DNA of 64,000 nt. Source: an uncultured Opitutales bacterium (GTDB lineage Bacteria > Verrucomicrobiota > Verrucomicrobiia > Opitutales > Intestinicryptomonadaceae). The first letter of the stretch is position 1. Each line of letters begins with the position of its first letter. The notes beneath the pieces were generated by a model. That model was not told the DNA's origin and ran no database searches. It saw nothing but the letters and a program-made list of their open reading frames with translations. The position numbers and the translations under genes are program-made. This document shows positions 1-9,244 of this stretch, in pieces. The stretch is taken from assembly GCA_934613645.1 (NCBI GenBank), contig CAKTTC010000002.1, positions 192,638 through 256,637 of the forward strand, given 5' to 3'.

Positions 1-1
1 G

Positions 2-175
2 CCCAAGCAGGAGCAGCAAAAGCCCAAAGAATTGAAAATCCCCGAAATTGTCCTGCCGAAAATCGGACGCAACGACACTGTCCTGATTTCCAAAAACGGA
101 CAAACACAGGAACTGAAATTCAAAAAGGCCGAAAACCTCATCAGAAACGAAGGCTGGAAGCTTGAGAAATGGTAG
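2..175 (+). CDS. C-terminal tail of a protein entering the window, probably SecA
   Basis: An open frame runs from the window edge to TAG at 173-175 and encodes 57 residues, rich in Lys, Gln and Pro. It contains a KIGRND motif followed by a tail ending in WKLEKW. SecA proteins usually end in a zinc motif preceded by GRND; here the Cys-rich part is replaced by a hydrophilic tail, a replacement I believe occurs in SecA of some Verrucomicrobiota. The frame overlaps the lnt start by 7 bases, indicating translational coupling. The assignment to SecA rests only on the GRND motif and is tentative; that it is coding is more secure. Confidence 0.5.
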   Translation, partial: PKQEQQKPKELKIPEIVLPKIGRNDTVLISKNGQTQELKFKKAENLIRNEGWKLEKW

Positions 176-1941
176 TTTCTAACAAAATAGCGGGCGCGAT
201 GGCGGTTGTTGCCGTCGCGCTTTCTTTTTGCCTATACGCGTTCGCGTTCGAGCCGTTCGGCGTGGCGGAGTTCGCGTATGTGTTCGCAATCCCCGCAATC
301 TTGGCGTGCAAAGTTTTGTTCGTCGAAAACAAAAAAAGACCGCGCGACCCTTCAAAGCCCAAGCCGTTTTTACGCGCATATCTGGCGGCGGCTTTCGCGG
401 GTTCGTATTTGGCATGGGTGTGGCTTTTGGTTTGGCTGCGGCACGTCTATCCGCCGTCGGGTTGGCTTGCGGTAGTGCTGCTGCCGCTTGTAATTTCGAG
501 CCTGTTCGTGTTCCCGTGGTTTGCGGCGTTGCCGCTGATGTTGCCCAAATCCTCCGAAGACGCGTTTTCGCGCCTGCTCAAACTTGCGGGGCTTGCGGGT
601 TTGTGGGTTCTGCTTGAATGGGTGCGCAGTTGGATTTTCACGGGCTTTCCGTGGCTGCCGCTCGGCAACAGCCAATGGACGCGCATAGCGTCTATTCAAA
701 GCGCGAGCTGGGGCGGCGTGTGGATAATATCGTTTACGCTCGTGTTCTTCAATCTGGCAGTGGCGGAATACGGCTACCGCGTCTACCTGATTCAGCGCAA
801 AAAATTTCTGCGCGGCGAAAGCGGAATTTCGAAGTTCGCGCCCGAATTCTACGCGGCGTTGCTGCTTGTTTTCGCAAGCATGTGGACGTATGTGGCAAAC
901 CTGCCGCGCGCCGAAAATGAAACAAAACTTTTCAGAGCGGGTCTTGTGCAGCCCGACTTCGCGGGAATTTTGAAGTGGGACGACTCCCTCGCCTCGGAAA
1001 ATTTCGGCGTTGTCAACAATCTCTCCTCCGCGCTTGCGCAGCGTGAAGTTGACGTAATCCTCCTGCCCGAGGCCGCAACGCCGCCGCGCTACCCGATAAA
1101 CCTTCCCATAGGCAAAAGCTGGATTGAAAGCCTTGCAAAACGCCTGAATACCCCGATTCTCACGGGCAATATGACCTACGATATCGAAACGCGCGATGCC
1201 GAAAACGGGGCGTTTTTCGTGTCGGAGAAAACGGGCGTAGAGCCGAAATACTACGCCAAGCAGCACCTCGTGCCCTTCGGCGAATACGTCCCCGCGCCGT
1301 TCGCGTTTCTGGGCAAAGTAGTCCCCGTAGGCAACCTCAAACGCGGCGAAGGCAGCGCGCCTGTCCCCGCAAAAATACGCGGCAAAGGCTACAAAGTCGG
1401 CGTTATGATTTGCTATGAAGACGTGTTCGCGCCCCTCGGACGCGCGGCCTCGGAAAACGCCGATATGCTTTTTGTCTGCACGAACGACTCTTGGTATGGC
1501 ACGGAAGCGGGCGCGTGGCAGCACGCCTCGCACTCGGCAATTCAGGCGGTTGCAAACAGAAAAATTCTGCTGCGCTCGTCGAACAACGGCCTGAGCGCGG
1601 TTTTCGACCAATACGGCAGAATGCTGCCCTGCACCACCGTAAAAACGCCCGACGCCAAAGCGTGGCGCGGAACGCTGCCAATCCCACCGCGACAGCCCGA
1701 AATAAGCGACGAAGCCGGCCGTCCGCTCGACGCGCGGACGCTCAAGCCCAAACGCCCCTCGCCCATGACCGACGAAAACGGCTCCATATACTTCCGCGGC
1801 TGCGGCTATGCGGACGTAATAAGCTACAAAAATTTCGGCGCGCCCACGTTCTACCAAAAATACGGCGACTGGGTTGTGTGGGCGTCGGCGGTTTTGTTCG
1901 CGCTCGGAGCGTTTAAATCGCGGAAAAAAAGCTTGAAGTAG
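169..1941 (+). CDS. lnt: Apolipoprotein N-acyltransferase
   Basis: Inner-membrane enzyme that transfers the third acyl chain from phospholipid to the N-terminal Cys of apolipoproteins, the last step of lipoprotein maturation. The first ~250 residues form several membrane helices; a nitrilase-type domain follows. The catalytic triad is visible: Glu301 in LLPEA, Lys364 in YAKQH, Cys415 in MICYED. A final helix lies near residues 568-583. At 590 residues it is longer than the E. coli enzyme (512); part of the excess is a Pro-rich stretch at about 505-540 between the domain and the last helix. The ATG at 169 overlaps the upstream stop, supporting this start. Its presence fits the lipoprotein candidates elsewhere in the window. 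Confidence 0.93.
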   Translation: MVVSNKIAGAMAVVAVALSFCLYAFAFEPFGVAEFAYVFAIPAILACKVLFVENKKRPRDPSKPKPFLRAYLAAAFAGSYLAWVWLLVWLRHVYPPSGWLAVVLLPLVISSLFVFPWFAALPLMLPKSSEDAFSRLLKLAGLAGLWVLLEWVRSWIFTGFPWLPLGNSQWTRIASIQSASWGGVWIISFTLVFFNLAVAEYGYRVYLIQRKKFLRGESGISKFAPEFYAALLLVFASMWTYVANLPRAENETKLFRAGLVQPDFAGILKWDDSLASENFGVVNNLSSALAQREVDVILLPEAATPPRYPINLPIGKSWIESLAKRLNTPILTGNMTYDIETRDAENGAFFVSEKTGVEPKYYAKQHLVPFGEYVPAPFAFLGKVVPVGNLKRGEGSAPVPAKIRGKGYKVGVMICYEDVFAPLGRAASENADMLFVCTNDSWYGTEAGAWQHASHSAIQAVANRKILLRSSNNGLSAVFDQYGRMLPCTTVKTPDAKAWRGTLPIPPRQPEISDEAGRPLDARTLKPKRPSPMTDENGSIYFRGCGYADVISYKNFGAPTFYQKYGDWVVWASAVLFALGAFKSRKKSLK

Positions 1942-1975
1942 GGCGGCGCGCCGTTATATACCACACGCAAAATTT

Positions 1976-2722
1976 ATGGAAAAATCATCTCCCAAATTAA
2001 GCTGGTGCAAAGTCCGCCTCGGCAAAGACCTGAATTGGTGGGTTTTCGAAACCAGCGACAACGTCAACTGGGACATAGACGGTCTCAGCATTATCGACCC
2101 GCGCCAAGCCGCACACATATTCGAAACGCTCGAATCGCTGCGCCCATACGGGTTGGACGAATCGGTAGTGGAAAAGGCGTTCCTGCCGTTCGCGATTGAC
2201 TCGCGCATAGGCAAGGACGGCATAAAGCTTGTCCGCAGCGACGAATCGATTTTCGACGCCGAAGAACAGCAGCTTTTCCTCCTGCCCGACACAATCGACG
2301 ACGAACGCTCGCCCTATGCGGAATTTCTCGACCACATCACAAAGCTTCAGGTAAAAATGCTCAACGACACTTTCCATTTCGAGCAGGACGTGGAAATTGA
2401 AGATCTCGAAGAGCAGATACGCGAAAAATATTCGAACGACTACATGGAGGGGCGCGCAATTCACGTGTTCCTCGAAATACTCGACATTCTCGAATACGTC
2501 CCCGCGGGCTATTCGCTCGACGACGACGACGAAATCAAAAAGACGCCGCAGGAGGAAAACTACGACGAAATCGAAGATATCGCCGAAGAGGAAATAGCCG
2601 AAGACGACACTATGAAGTGGGACGAAGACGAGGACGAAAACGACGAAGAAAACGAACCGTTCTACGACGATGACGACGACGACGTTTCATTCGACGAGCT
2701 CGACGACGACGAAAAATACTAA
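1976..2722 (+). CDS. Acidic hypothetical protein
   Basis: 248 residues with no signal peptide or membrane segment. Residues 1-170 look globular, with helix-forming stretches; from about 175 the chain is almost all Asp and Glu with runs of DDDD, probably disordered. It follows lnt by 34 bases and is closed by the hairpin at 2772-2808, so it probably shares the lnt transcript. I do not recognise the family. A long acidic tail could serve protein or nucleic-acid mimicry, or simply solubility; nothing in the sequence decides between these. No clear Shine-Dalgarno precedes the ATG. Confidence 0.75.
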   Translation: MEKSSPKLSWCKVRLGKDLNWWVFETSDNVNWDIDGLSIIDPRQAAHIFETLESLRPYGLDESVVEKAFLPFAIDSRIGKDGIKLVRSDESIFDAEEQQLFLLPDTIDDERSPYAEFLDHITKLQVKMLNDTFHFEQDVEIEDLEEQIREKYSNDYMEGRAIHVFLEILDILEYVPAGYSLDDDDEIKKTPQEENYDEIEDIAEEEIAEDDTMKWDEDEDENDEENEPFYDDDDDDVSFDELDDDEKY

Positions 2723-2771
2723 CCGCTTCCCCATTTCCGACTGCCGGAATTCGGGAGAATCGGTTCGGTGC

Positions 2772-2808
2772 AAAAAAGCGGACGCTCCAATGGAGCGTCC
2801 GTTTTTTG
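2772..2808. terminator. Bidirectional Rho-independent terminator
   Basis: A perfect 10-bp stem (2779-2788 with 2792-2801, loop AAT) is flanked by A6 on the left and T6 on the right. It can stop the lnt/acidic-protein transcript on + and the DUF5696-like gene on -. Confidence 0.8.
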
Positions 2809-2874
2809 TTGCTTTGCGTCGGCGCATTCAGCAGGCCGCGCGGGGCGGCGGCAGATAACCCGCCGAACGAAAAG

Positions 2875-4680
2875 CTATTTCCTAAAGAGTTTGAAGTCCT
2901 CGGCGGGAACGGTCTGCCCCTTGTAGGCGAAAGGCTTTTTGGTGTAGTTTGTAATTACCTCGCTGCCGTCGGAGTAGCGCGTTACAAAAACGTTGTCGGC
3001 AATTTCGCCGTGGAAATCCATAAACTCGTATTGCAGGTAAACCATCGGCTGGTATTGGTCGTAAATCTTTTTGATTTCGTCAACGTAGCGCGCGTTATAC
3101 CAGTAGAAAGTGGGTCTGCCGCCGTATTCCCAGAACTGCAGCCTGCGCCAAAGGTTGAACTCGGGCGTTTTCGCGGTTTTGAGAACGGGGTCGGAAGTAT
3201 CCTTGAGGGGCTTGTAGAAGTCTACTGTGTCCCAGTCGGAATTGCTCAGAATTATGCCGTGGTAGATAATCTGCCAGAGCGGGATTGTGCGGTTGTCGAG
3301 CATAAAGTTCGGCTTTTTCTTCCACTTTTTCCACATTACTTTGTAGTGGAAGAAGGTGTTTGTATACAGAACGTAGTCGAGCGTGCGCGCAACGTGGTCG
3401 TAGCCCGCTTCCGACGAGAATCCACCGAAATATTTTTGGCACTTTTCGCCGATTTTGTTCTGGTATTCCGCCGTCTGTTTGCGGTTGCAGGGGTGGCGCG
3501 GGTCGTGGCAGGTGTAGGGCATAATCGCGCTTGTAACGTCGATATGCTGCGTGCCCTTTGTAAAGCCCAGTTTATTGAGGCCTTCGTAGTCCTCGTCAAT
3601 GTATCTGTCGCAGACAACTTGGAAGCACGGGTTATACGCGCGCCCGCCCGACATAAACGCGTATGGACGCATAATGCCGTCTTCCGTCTTCGCAACGGCG
3701 TATTCGGAAAAGCGTTTTGCAACGCGGTAGAAGTCGGTGTTGCAGACGTGGTTTGTCATCTGGAAGCCGAGCTTTTTGCCGTGCTCTATGGCCTCCTTCA
3801 TTTTCGCCTCGCCGCCGAATTTCTCCTCCACGGGGAACAGGTCGGGAAAACGCCCGTCGAAACCGCCCACGTGCCAGCCGACAAAGCACATTTCCACATT
3901 GCGCATGCCGGCGTCGTAGATTTCCTGCGTCTTCTTTTTGAAGCCGTCGAAGTCCATTGCAACGGGCAGGTAGGGTTCGTTTTCGTCGGTCTGGAACGGG
4001 TAGCGCATATCGCGCGCCTTTGTGCCGTGCTTTATGCGCACGAAGATTGACTCCGCTGTGTATTTGAGGCTGGGGCTTGTTTTGATGCGCTCCTTGATTG
4101 GGCGCACCTCGCCGCGGTCGAGCTGGTATTTGCGGTATGTTCTGCCCATGCCCGAGTAGTTGGCGTCGTCGCCTTTAAGCTCGTAGAAATCGACAATCAA
4201 GTCCTCGTAGGGGGCAAACTCTATTCCCCTGATGTGGAAGCGCGGAAACAGCGTGTATTCGCCGTCTTTTGCCTCAACTATGGCGGAAAATTCGAAGCGC
4301 AACCCCTTCACGATGCCGACGTAGGTTGAGCGCGGATTCTTCATGCCGAAAATCGGCAAGCCCATTCTGCGAACCTGCACCCTACCATTGTCCTGCGTGA
4401 AAGAGCCGATATCGTTGGGCGGCAGAACAAAGTAGCCCTCTTCGCCCTTTCTTGCTTTGGAGAAGCCGCCGATTACGTCGATTGAGTCGATGTTGTCGGT
4501 CAGTTCGCGGATTGGAATGAAAAATCTGAACGCGCCGTCGGGCTGGCGTTCGAGAGCTTTTGTGGTGATAGATGTTTTCCCGTCGAGAGTTTTCGTTACA
4601 ACGCGCACGTTTTCGAAGTCGGCAAAAACCGCCGAAACCGCCGCAAAAAACGAAACTGCCAATATAGATATTTTTTTCAT
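2875..4680 (-). CDS. Secreted DUF5696-like glycoside-hydrolase-type protein
   Basis: 601 residues with a clear signal peptide (MKKISILAVSFFAAVSAVFA). An N-terminal beta-rich part (about 20-210) is followed by a TIM-barrel-like region. Candidate catalytic acids are Asp381 in QHIDV and Glu424 in SSEAG, spaced and placed as in the DUF5696/GH101-related group of endo-hexosaminidases; a later PLWQIIYHG stretch is also typical of that group. Probable role: cleavage of an O-glycan or other host/plant glycan in periplasm or outside. It is divergent from a GH31 gene, together suggesting a small glycan-degradation locus. The family name comes from recognition of motifs, not from a search; substrate unknown. 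Confidence 0.6.
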   Translation of the reverse strand: MKKISILAVSFFAAVSAVFADFENVRVVTKTLDGKTSITTKALERQPDGAFRFFIPIRELTDNIDSIDVIGGFSKARKGEEGYFVLPPNDIGSFTQDNGRVQVRRMGLPIFGMKNPRSTYVGIVKGLRFEFSAIVEAKDGEYTLFPRFHIRGIEFAPYEDLIVDFYELKGDDANYSGMGRTYRKYQLDRGEVRPIKERIKTSPSLKYTAESIFVRIKHGTKARDMRYPFQTDENEPYLPVAMDFDGFKKKTQEIYDAGMRNVEMCFVGWHVGGFDGRFPDLFPVEEKFGGEAKMKEAIEHGKKLGFQMTNHVCNTDFYRVAKRFSEYAVAKTEDGIMRPYAFMSGGRAYNPCFQVVCDRYIDEDYEGLNKLGFTKGTQHIDVTSAIMPYTCHDPRHPCNRKQTAEYQNKIGEKCQKYFGGFSSEAGYDHVARTLDYVLYTNTFFHYKVMWKKWKKKPNFMLDNRTIPLWQIIYHGIILSNSDWDTVDFYKPLKDTSDPVLKTAKTPEFNLWRRLQFWEYGGRPTFYWYNARYVDEIKKIYDQYQPMVYLQYEFMDFHGEIADNVFVTRYSDGSEVITNYTKKPFAYKGQTVPAEDFKLFRK

Positions 4681-4837
4681 AGCGTATGTAGGTTATACGG
4701 ACGCGATTGTCCGGAAATACAAAAATATGGCAAGAACAAAATGGAACTACTCAACTGTCAAATAAACTTGGGGTTTGACATTTGCCGCCGCGTCGTGCAA
4801 AGTGTTTCGAGAAAAACAAAGTCTATATTACTATATT

Positions 4838-6424
4838 ATGATTAAAAAACTAATACCAATTATGCTTGCCGCACAAACGCTATGCGCGGCGTATGTGTCG
4901 GAAATAAAACCGCTGGAGGGCGAAAAATGGTTCGGGGCGGCTACGGGACTTGGAGAGCAAATGCCGTTTACAACGCTCAAAAAGCCGATTGATTTGGACA
5001 GCCACCAGCTCGACAATCAGGCTGCTCCGCTGCTGCTTTCAAGCAAGGGACGCTACATTTGGAGCGAAAAGCCGTTCGCGCTCGATGTCAAAGACGGGGT
5101 GCTTACAATTACGTCGAAATTCGAAAAGCCCGAACCTGTGTCGGCGGGAAACACGCTCAAAGACGCCTATCTTGCCGCCGCAAAAAAGCACTTTCCGCCC
5201 GACGGAAAAATTCCGCCCGCCGAGTTTTTCGCAAAGCCGCAATTCAACACTTGGATTGAACTTCTGCGCGAACAGACAACGCCGAACATCTTAAAATACG
5301 CGCGCGACATTTCCAAAAACGGCTTCCCCTGCGGCGTGCTCATGATTGACGGCAACTGGGACAGATACTACGGAATGCTCGAATTCGACGGGCGCAAAAT
5401 TCCCGACCCCAAAGCACTCAATGCCGAGCTGCACAATATGGGCTACAAAGTCATCTACTGGGTGGGCCCGTTCGTAGCTCCCGCGGGAGGCGAATTCCTC
5501 GCGTGGGAAAAAGCGGGCGTGCTGCTGATGGACAAACAAAAGAAAATGCGCCGCGCGGTCATCGTGCCGTGGTGGAGCGGCTTCAGCGCGTCATACGACA
5601 CCACAAACCCAAAAGCTCTCGACCACTTGGAAGCGCGCCTTAGAAAACTGCAGGCCGACTTCGACATCGACGGCTTCAAGTTCGACGGCGGCGACACGCG
5701 ACACGTCAGAAACGAAAACGTCGGCTTCTGCCGCCCCGACAAAACCCCCGCCGACTACACCAAAGGCTGGGCGGAACTTGGCTACCGCTTCCAATACAAC
5801 GAAATGCGCGCAACGTGGAAAATGGGCGGTAAAGCACTTGTTCAGCGGCTGCTTGACAAAAACTACAACTGGAAAGACATGCAAAAGCTTGTTCCGCATA
5901 TGCTCGCGGCGGGACTTATCGGCTACGCCTACACCTGCCCCGATATGATTGGCGGCGGCGACTTCACCTCTTTCTTCAATGTAGATTACTCAAAGCTCGA
6001 CCAGCGGCTGATTGTCCGCTACGCGCAGGTTTCGGCACTTATGCCGATGATGCAGTTTTCGCTCGCGCCGTGGAGAGTGCTTGACAAAAAGCACCTCGAC
6101 CTCTGCCGCGACGCCGCAATTTTGCACACAAAGTTTGCCGACTACATTCTGGAACTTGCCCGCCACAGCTCCAAAACGGGCGAACCCATTGTCCGCACAA
6201 TGGAATACGAATTTCCGAACGAAGGGCTTGCCGACGTGCTCGACCAATTTATGCTGGGCGACAAATACCTTGTAGCCCCCGTTGTAACGAAAGACGACTT
6301 CCGTTTTGTCCGCCTGCCGAAAGGACAGTGGCGCGACGAATTGGGCAATATTTTCGAGGGCGGCAAAACAGTTAAAATAGACGCCCCCATTGAACGTCTG
6401 CCCTACTTCACGAAAGTCAATTAA
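4838..6424 (+). CDS. Secreted GH31 family glycoside hydrolase
   Basis: 528 residues. I place the start at ATG 4838, which gives a signal peptide (MIKKLIPIMLAAQTLCAA), rather than at an in-frame ATG at 4775 that would add an unlikely extension. The GH31 barrel is recognisable from about residue 145: GYKVIYWVGPF, then GFKFDGGD with the candidate nucleophile Asp283, then the conserved C-terminal barrel strand DMIGGGD and RYAQVSALMPMMQFS. GH31 enzymes hydrolyse alpha-glycosidic bonds; alpha-glucosidase, alpha-galactosidase and sulfoquinovosidase activities all occur. The protein is shorter than most GH31 members and has a minimal N-terminal domain. Divergent from the DUF5696-like gene and ended by a strong hairpin. 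Confidence 0.82.
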   Translation: MIKKLIPIMLAAQTLCAAYVSEIKPLEGEKWFGAATGLGEQMPFTTLKKPIDLDSHQLDNQAAPLLLSSKGRYIWSEKPFALDVKDGVLTITSKFEKPEPVSAGNTLKDAYLAAAKKHFPPDGKIPPAEFFAKPQFNTWIELLREQTTPNILKYARDISKNGFPCGVLMIDGNWDRYYGMLEFDGRKIPDPKALNAELHNMGYKVIYWVGPFVAPAGGEFLAWEKAGVLLMDKQKKMRRAVIVPWWSGFSASYDTTNPKALDHLEARLRKLQADFDIDGFKFDGGDTRHVRNENVGFCRPDKTPADYTKGWAELGYRFQYNEMRATWKMGGKALVQRLLDKNYNWKDMQKLVPHMLAAGLIGYAYTCPDMIGGGDFTSFFNVDYSKLDQRLIVRYAQVSALMPMMQFSLAPWRVLDKKHLDLCRDAAILHTKFADYILELARHSSKTGEPIVRTMEYEFPNEGLADVLDQFMLGDKYLVAPVVTKDDFRFVRLPKGQWRDELGNIFEGGKTVKIDAPIERLPYFTKVN

Positions 6425-6455
6425 CACACACTTTACTTACCGTTCATAACAACTC

Positions 6456-6480
6456 ACGCCGCCATGCGCGGCGTTTTTTT
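6456..6480 (+). terminator. Rho-independent terminator of the GH31 gene
   Basis: 7-bp stem (6456-6462 with 6468-6474), 5-base loop and a T-run of at least seven, 32 bases after the stop codon. Confidence 0.8.
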
Positions 6481-6658
6481 TGCGCCACCGACCTTCGTAA
6501 GAAATTGTTCTGAACCCAAAATTCAAAAAATAGAATTAAAGCAACCCAATTAACCACTTGATGAAAAAAATAAAAGACACCGATTGCTCGATGTCTTTGT
6601 AAAATTCCTTTATCTTCAAAGCAAATGTCGGCGTGTAGCCAACCGCGCTTCCCAAAAG

Positions 6659-6784
6659 GTAAAACTTTAACCTCGGATAAAGCGGGATTGGGGAAACCAA
6701 TCCGCGCCTCTTAACGATGAGGAAAAAACTTTAACCCCAGCCGAAGCGGGATTGGCGAACAGCCAACCCACGCCGCTTACCGAC
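6659..6784 (+). repeat. Two tandem copies of a variable-core hairpin repeat
   Basis: The non-coding stretch 6425-6915 contains two adjacent units of about 62 and 64 bases (6659-6720 and 6721-6784). Each has the order: AAAACTTTAACC, then AAGCGGGATTGG, a loop, the complement of ATTGG, then CGCC-CTTA. In copy 1 the stem GGATTGG/CCAATCC (6685-6691 with 6697-6703) is perfect. Copy 2 pairs TTGGC with GCCAA. A partial right half precedes them at about 6630-6652. Related units occur near 51.75-51.92 kb. I see no gene in this stretch. Confidence 0.75.
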
Positions 6785-6828
6785 AAATAAAATAATCTTG
6801 GCAAATTGGGGTTCAGAGGGCGGCTTTG

Positions 6829-6881
6829 TTTTTCAAGACGGTGGGAGCATACTTGAGTATGTGACCACTGTCGAAGAAAAA
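6829..6881. other. Long hairpin just downstream of pnp
   Basis: Nested inverted repeat: GACGGTGG (6837-6844) pairs with CCACTGTC (6865-6872) and, inside it, CATACT (6848-6853) pairs with AGTATG (6856-6861). T-rich and A-rich flanks extend the pairing. It lies 35 bases beyond the pnp stop on the minus strand and could end or stabilise the pnp transcript; no clean U-run follows it, so a simple terminator is not certain. Confidence 0.55.
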
Positions 6882-6915
6882 AACGAAACGCCCTATCAAC
6901 CCCGATTTCACAAGA

Positions 6916-9105
6916 TTATTTGTTGTCGTCGCGGGGGCGTCTTTCCGAACGTTCGCCGCCTCTGGGCTTGGGCTCGTAGGGTTCGCCGCGCTGCTCGCAA
7001 AGAGCCGCCCTGCGTGAAAGCTTTACCCTGCCCTTGTCGTCAATGCCGATGCACTTTACAAACATCTCGTCGCCGAGCTTGCAAACGTCTTCGGTCTTGT
7101 CAACGCGGAAGTCGGCGAGTTCGGAGATGTGAACCAAGCCTTCCTTTCCGGGGAGACATTCGACAAACGCGCCGAATTCCTTTATCGAACGGACAATACC
7201 GCGGTAGGTCTTGCCGACTTCGATTTCGCCCGTTACCAGTTCTACTTCCGAAACAGCGCGCTTCATGCTGTCGGAGTTTGTGGCGTAGATGAGAACTCTG
7301 CCGGGGTTGTCGTCGTCAACATCGATTTGCGCGCCCGAAACCTCGACTATGCGGCGGATATTCTTGCCTCCGGGGCCGATGAGTGCGCCGATTTTTTCGG
7401 GGTCAATCTGCATAACCTTGATGCGCGGGGCGCATTCTTTCAAGTCCTTGTTGGGCTCGGCAAGGCAGTTGTGCATGATGTCCAAAATCTTGGCGCGCGT
7501 TGCCTTGTTGCGGTAGATTGCCTCCTTGGCAATTTCCATAGACAACCCCTGAATTTTGAGGTCGAGCTGGAAGCCCGTTATGCCGTTTTTGGTTCCGCAA
7601 ATTTTGAAGTCCATATCGCCGTAGTGGTCTTCCGCGCCGATGATGTCGGTAAGAACAACGTGCTTGAGCAGGTTGCCGTTTTCGTCGAAACGCGTTACCA
7701 AGCCGCAGCTGATGCCCGCAACGGGGGTTTCAATCGGAACGCCTGCGTCCATCAAGCTCAGGCAGCCGCCGCAAACCGACGCCATAGAAGTCGAGCCGTT
7801 CGATTCCATAATTTCGGAAACAAGGCGGATTGCGTAGGGGAATTCGTCTTCGGAGGGAAGAACGGGCAGAAGCGAGCGTTCGGCCAAGTTGCCGTGTCCG
7901 ATTTCGCGGCGTCCCGGAGAGCCGAAGCGACCCGTTTCGCCTACCGAATACGGCGGGAAATTGTAGTGCAGGAAGAACGATTTCTGCTTTGTGCCGCCCG
8001 TGAGGCCGTCGAGTTCCTGACAGTCGCGGCTTGTGCCGAGAGTCGTCATAACCATTGCCTGCGTTTCGCCGCGCGTAAACAACGCCGAGCCGTGGACGCG
8101 GGGCAGAAGGTTTGTAGAGCACGAAATGGGGCGGAGGTCTTCAACGCCGCGGCCGTCGCAGCGCGCGCCGTTGTCGAGAATGTTGTCGCGGTAGACTTTT
8201 TCCTGAAGGACTTCGAACGCCATTTTGATGTGCGCCATATCGAACTTTTCTTCGCCGATTTTGCCCTTTACAAATTCGGCAGTCTCGTTCATAAGCGCGT
8301 CAACGTCGGCCTGACGCTTGAGCTTGTTGTCCTGAAATACTGCCGTCAGAAGGCGTCCGCCGACGTATTCGGAGCACATAGCCAAAATTTCGTCAGGGCA
8401 AACAATGAGCGGGAATTCCTTCTTCTGCTTGCCGCAAAGCTTTGCCAACTCGCGCTGGGCGGCGATGATTTTCTGAATCTGAACCTGAGCGAACTCCAAA
8501 GCCTCAATGAAGCGTTCTTCGGGGCACTGCTCCGCCGAGCCTTCAATCATCATCATTTCCTTTTCGTTGCCGACGTAGATGAGGTCGAGCGTGGAGTCGA
8601 GCATTTGCTCGTGAGTGGGATTTACCACGAACTGTCCGTCGATTTCGCCCAAGCGGATACCGCCGATGGGGCCGTTCCACGGAATGTCCGAAATAAGCAG
8701 GGCGGCCGACGCGCCGTTTACCATGAGAATGTCGGGGTCGTTGACCATATCTGCGGAGAGCAGCAGGCCGATAACCTGAACTTCATTCATAAAGCCCTTG
8801 GGGAAGAGGGGGCGCAACGGACGGTCGCAAAGGCGCGACGTCAAAATTTCCTTTTCGTTCGGACGGCCTTCGCGCTTGATGTAGCCGCCGGGGAAGCGGC
8901 CTGCCGCCGAATAAGTTTCCCTGTAGTCAACCGTAAGCGGGAAGAAGTCCTGCCCGTCTTTGAGCGCGCCCGCCGCCGTCACGTTGACAAGCAGGTTTGT
9001 TTCGCCCAAGCTGATTACAACCGAGCCGTTCGCCTGCTTGGCGATTGAACCGGTAGATATTTTGATTCCGAGGTCTGCAACCTCTACGCTGTATTTTTGA
9101 TCCAT
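6916..9105 (-). CDS. pnp: Polyribonucleotide nucleotidyltransferase (PNPase)
   Basis: 729 residues, the usual length. Cytoplasmic 3'-to-5' phosphorolytic exoribonuclease of the RNA degradosome. Two RNase PH domains are visible (first about 10-230, with FFPLTVDYRE and GGYIKREGRP; second about 310-540, with FTRGETQ and the GDMDFK active-site acid motif). They are followed by a KH domain (about 555-615, IGPGGKNIRRI) and an S1 domain (about 622-692, GAFVE...GLVHISEL). A basic Arg/Glu-rich tail ends the protein. It lies downstream of rpsO as in many bacteria, separated by an internal hairpin terminator. Confidence 0.97.
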   Translation of the reverse strand: MDQKYSVEVADLGIKISTGSIAKQANGSVVISLGETNLLVNVTAAGALKDGQDFFPLTVDYRETYSAAGRFPGGYIKREGRPNEKEILTSRLCDRPLRPLFPKGFMNEVQVIGLLLSADMVNDPDILMVNGASAALLISDIPWNGPIGGIRLGEIDGQFVVNPTHEQMLDSTLDLIYVGNEKEMMMIEGSAEQCPEERFIEALEFAQVQIQKIIAAQRELAKLCGKQKKEFPLIVCPDEILAMCSEYVGGRLLTAVFQDNKLKRQADVDALMNETAEFVKGKIGEEKFDMAHIKMAFEVLQEKVYRDNILDNGARCDGRGVEDLRPISCSTNLLPRVHGSALFTRGETQAMVMTTLGTSRDCQELDGLTGGTKQKSFFLHYNFPPYSVGETGRFGSPGRREIGHGNLAERSLLPVLPSEDEFPYAIRLVSEIMESNGSTSMASVCGGCLSLMDAGVPIETPVAGISCGLVTRFDENGNLLKHVVLTDIIGAEDHYGDMDFKICGTKNGITGFQLDLKIQGLSMEIAKEAIYRNKATRAKILDIMHNCLAEPNKDLKECAPRIKVMQIDPEKIGALIGPGGKNIRRIVEVSGAQIDVDDDNPGRVLIYATNSDSMKRAVSEVELVTGEIEVGKTYRGIVRSIKEFGAFVECLPGKEGLVHISELADFRVDKTEDVCKLGDEMFVKCIGIDDKGRVKLSRRAALCEQRGEPYEPKPRGGERSERRPRDDNK

Positions 9106-9198
9106 TTATCTGTTTCTTTCTATTCTGTATAGCCGCCGAACGGATCGGACGTTCGCCTACGGCAGTTTCTTTGCGGAAGCCCTTTGCGGGGCAATCCA

Positions 9199-9233
9199 AA
9201 AAAAGCGCGGGGGACGTTTTTCGGCGTCCCCCT
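9199..9233 (-). terminator. Terminator/attenuator between rpsO and pnp
   Basis: On the minus strand an 8-bp GC-rich stem (9210-9217 with 9226-9233) is followed by GCGC and a T-run (9199-9205 as A on +). Most rpsO transcripts should end here and pnp be read by read-through or its own promoter, similar to the rpsO-pnp arrangement in enterobacteria. Confidence 0.7.
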
Positions 9234-9244
9234 TTCGACACAAA

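Noticed and set aside
370..1857. Long minus-strand open frame opposite lnt
   Set aside because: It lies wholly antisense to lnt, is Arg/Val-rich without motifs, and reflects the codon bias of a GC-rich gene; the lnt frame has a full catalytic triad.
7129..9048. 639-codon plus-strand open frame opposite pnp
   Set aside because: PNPase on the other strand is unmistakable; the antisense product has no recognisable feature.
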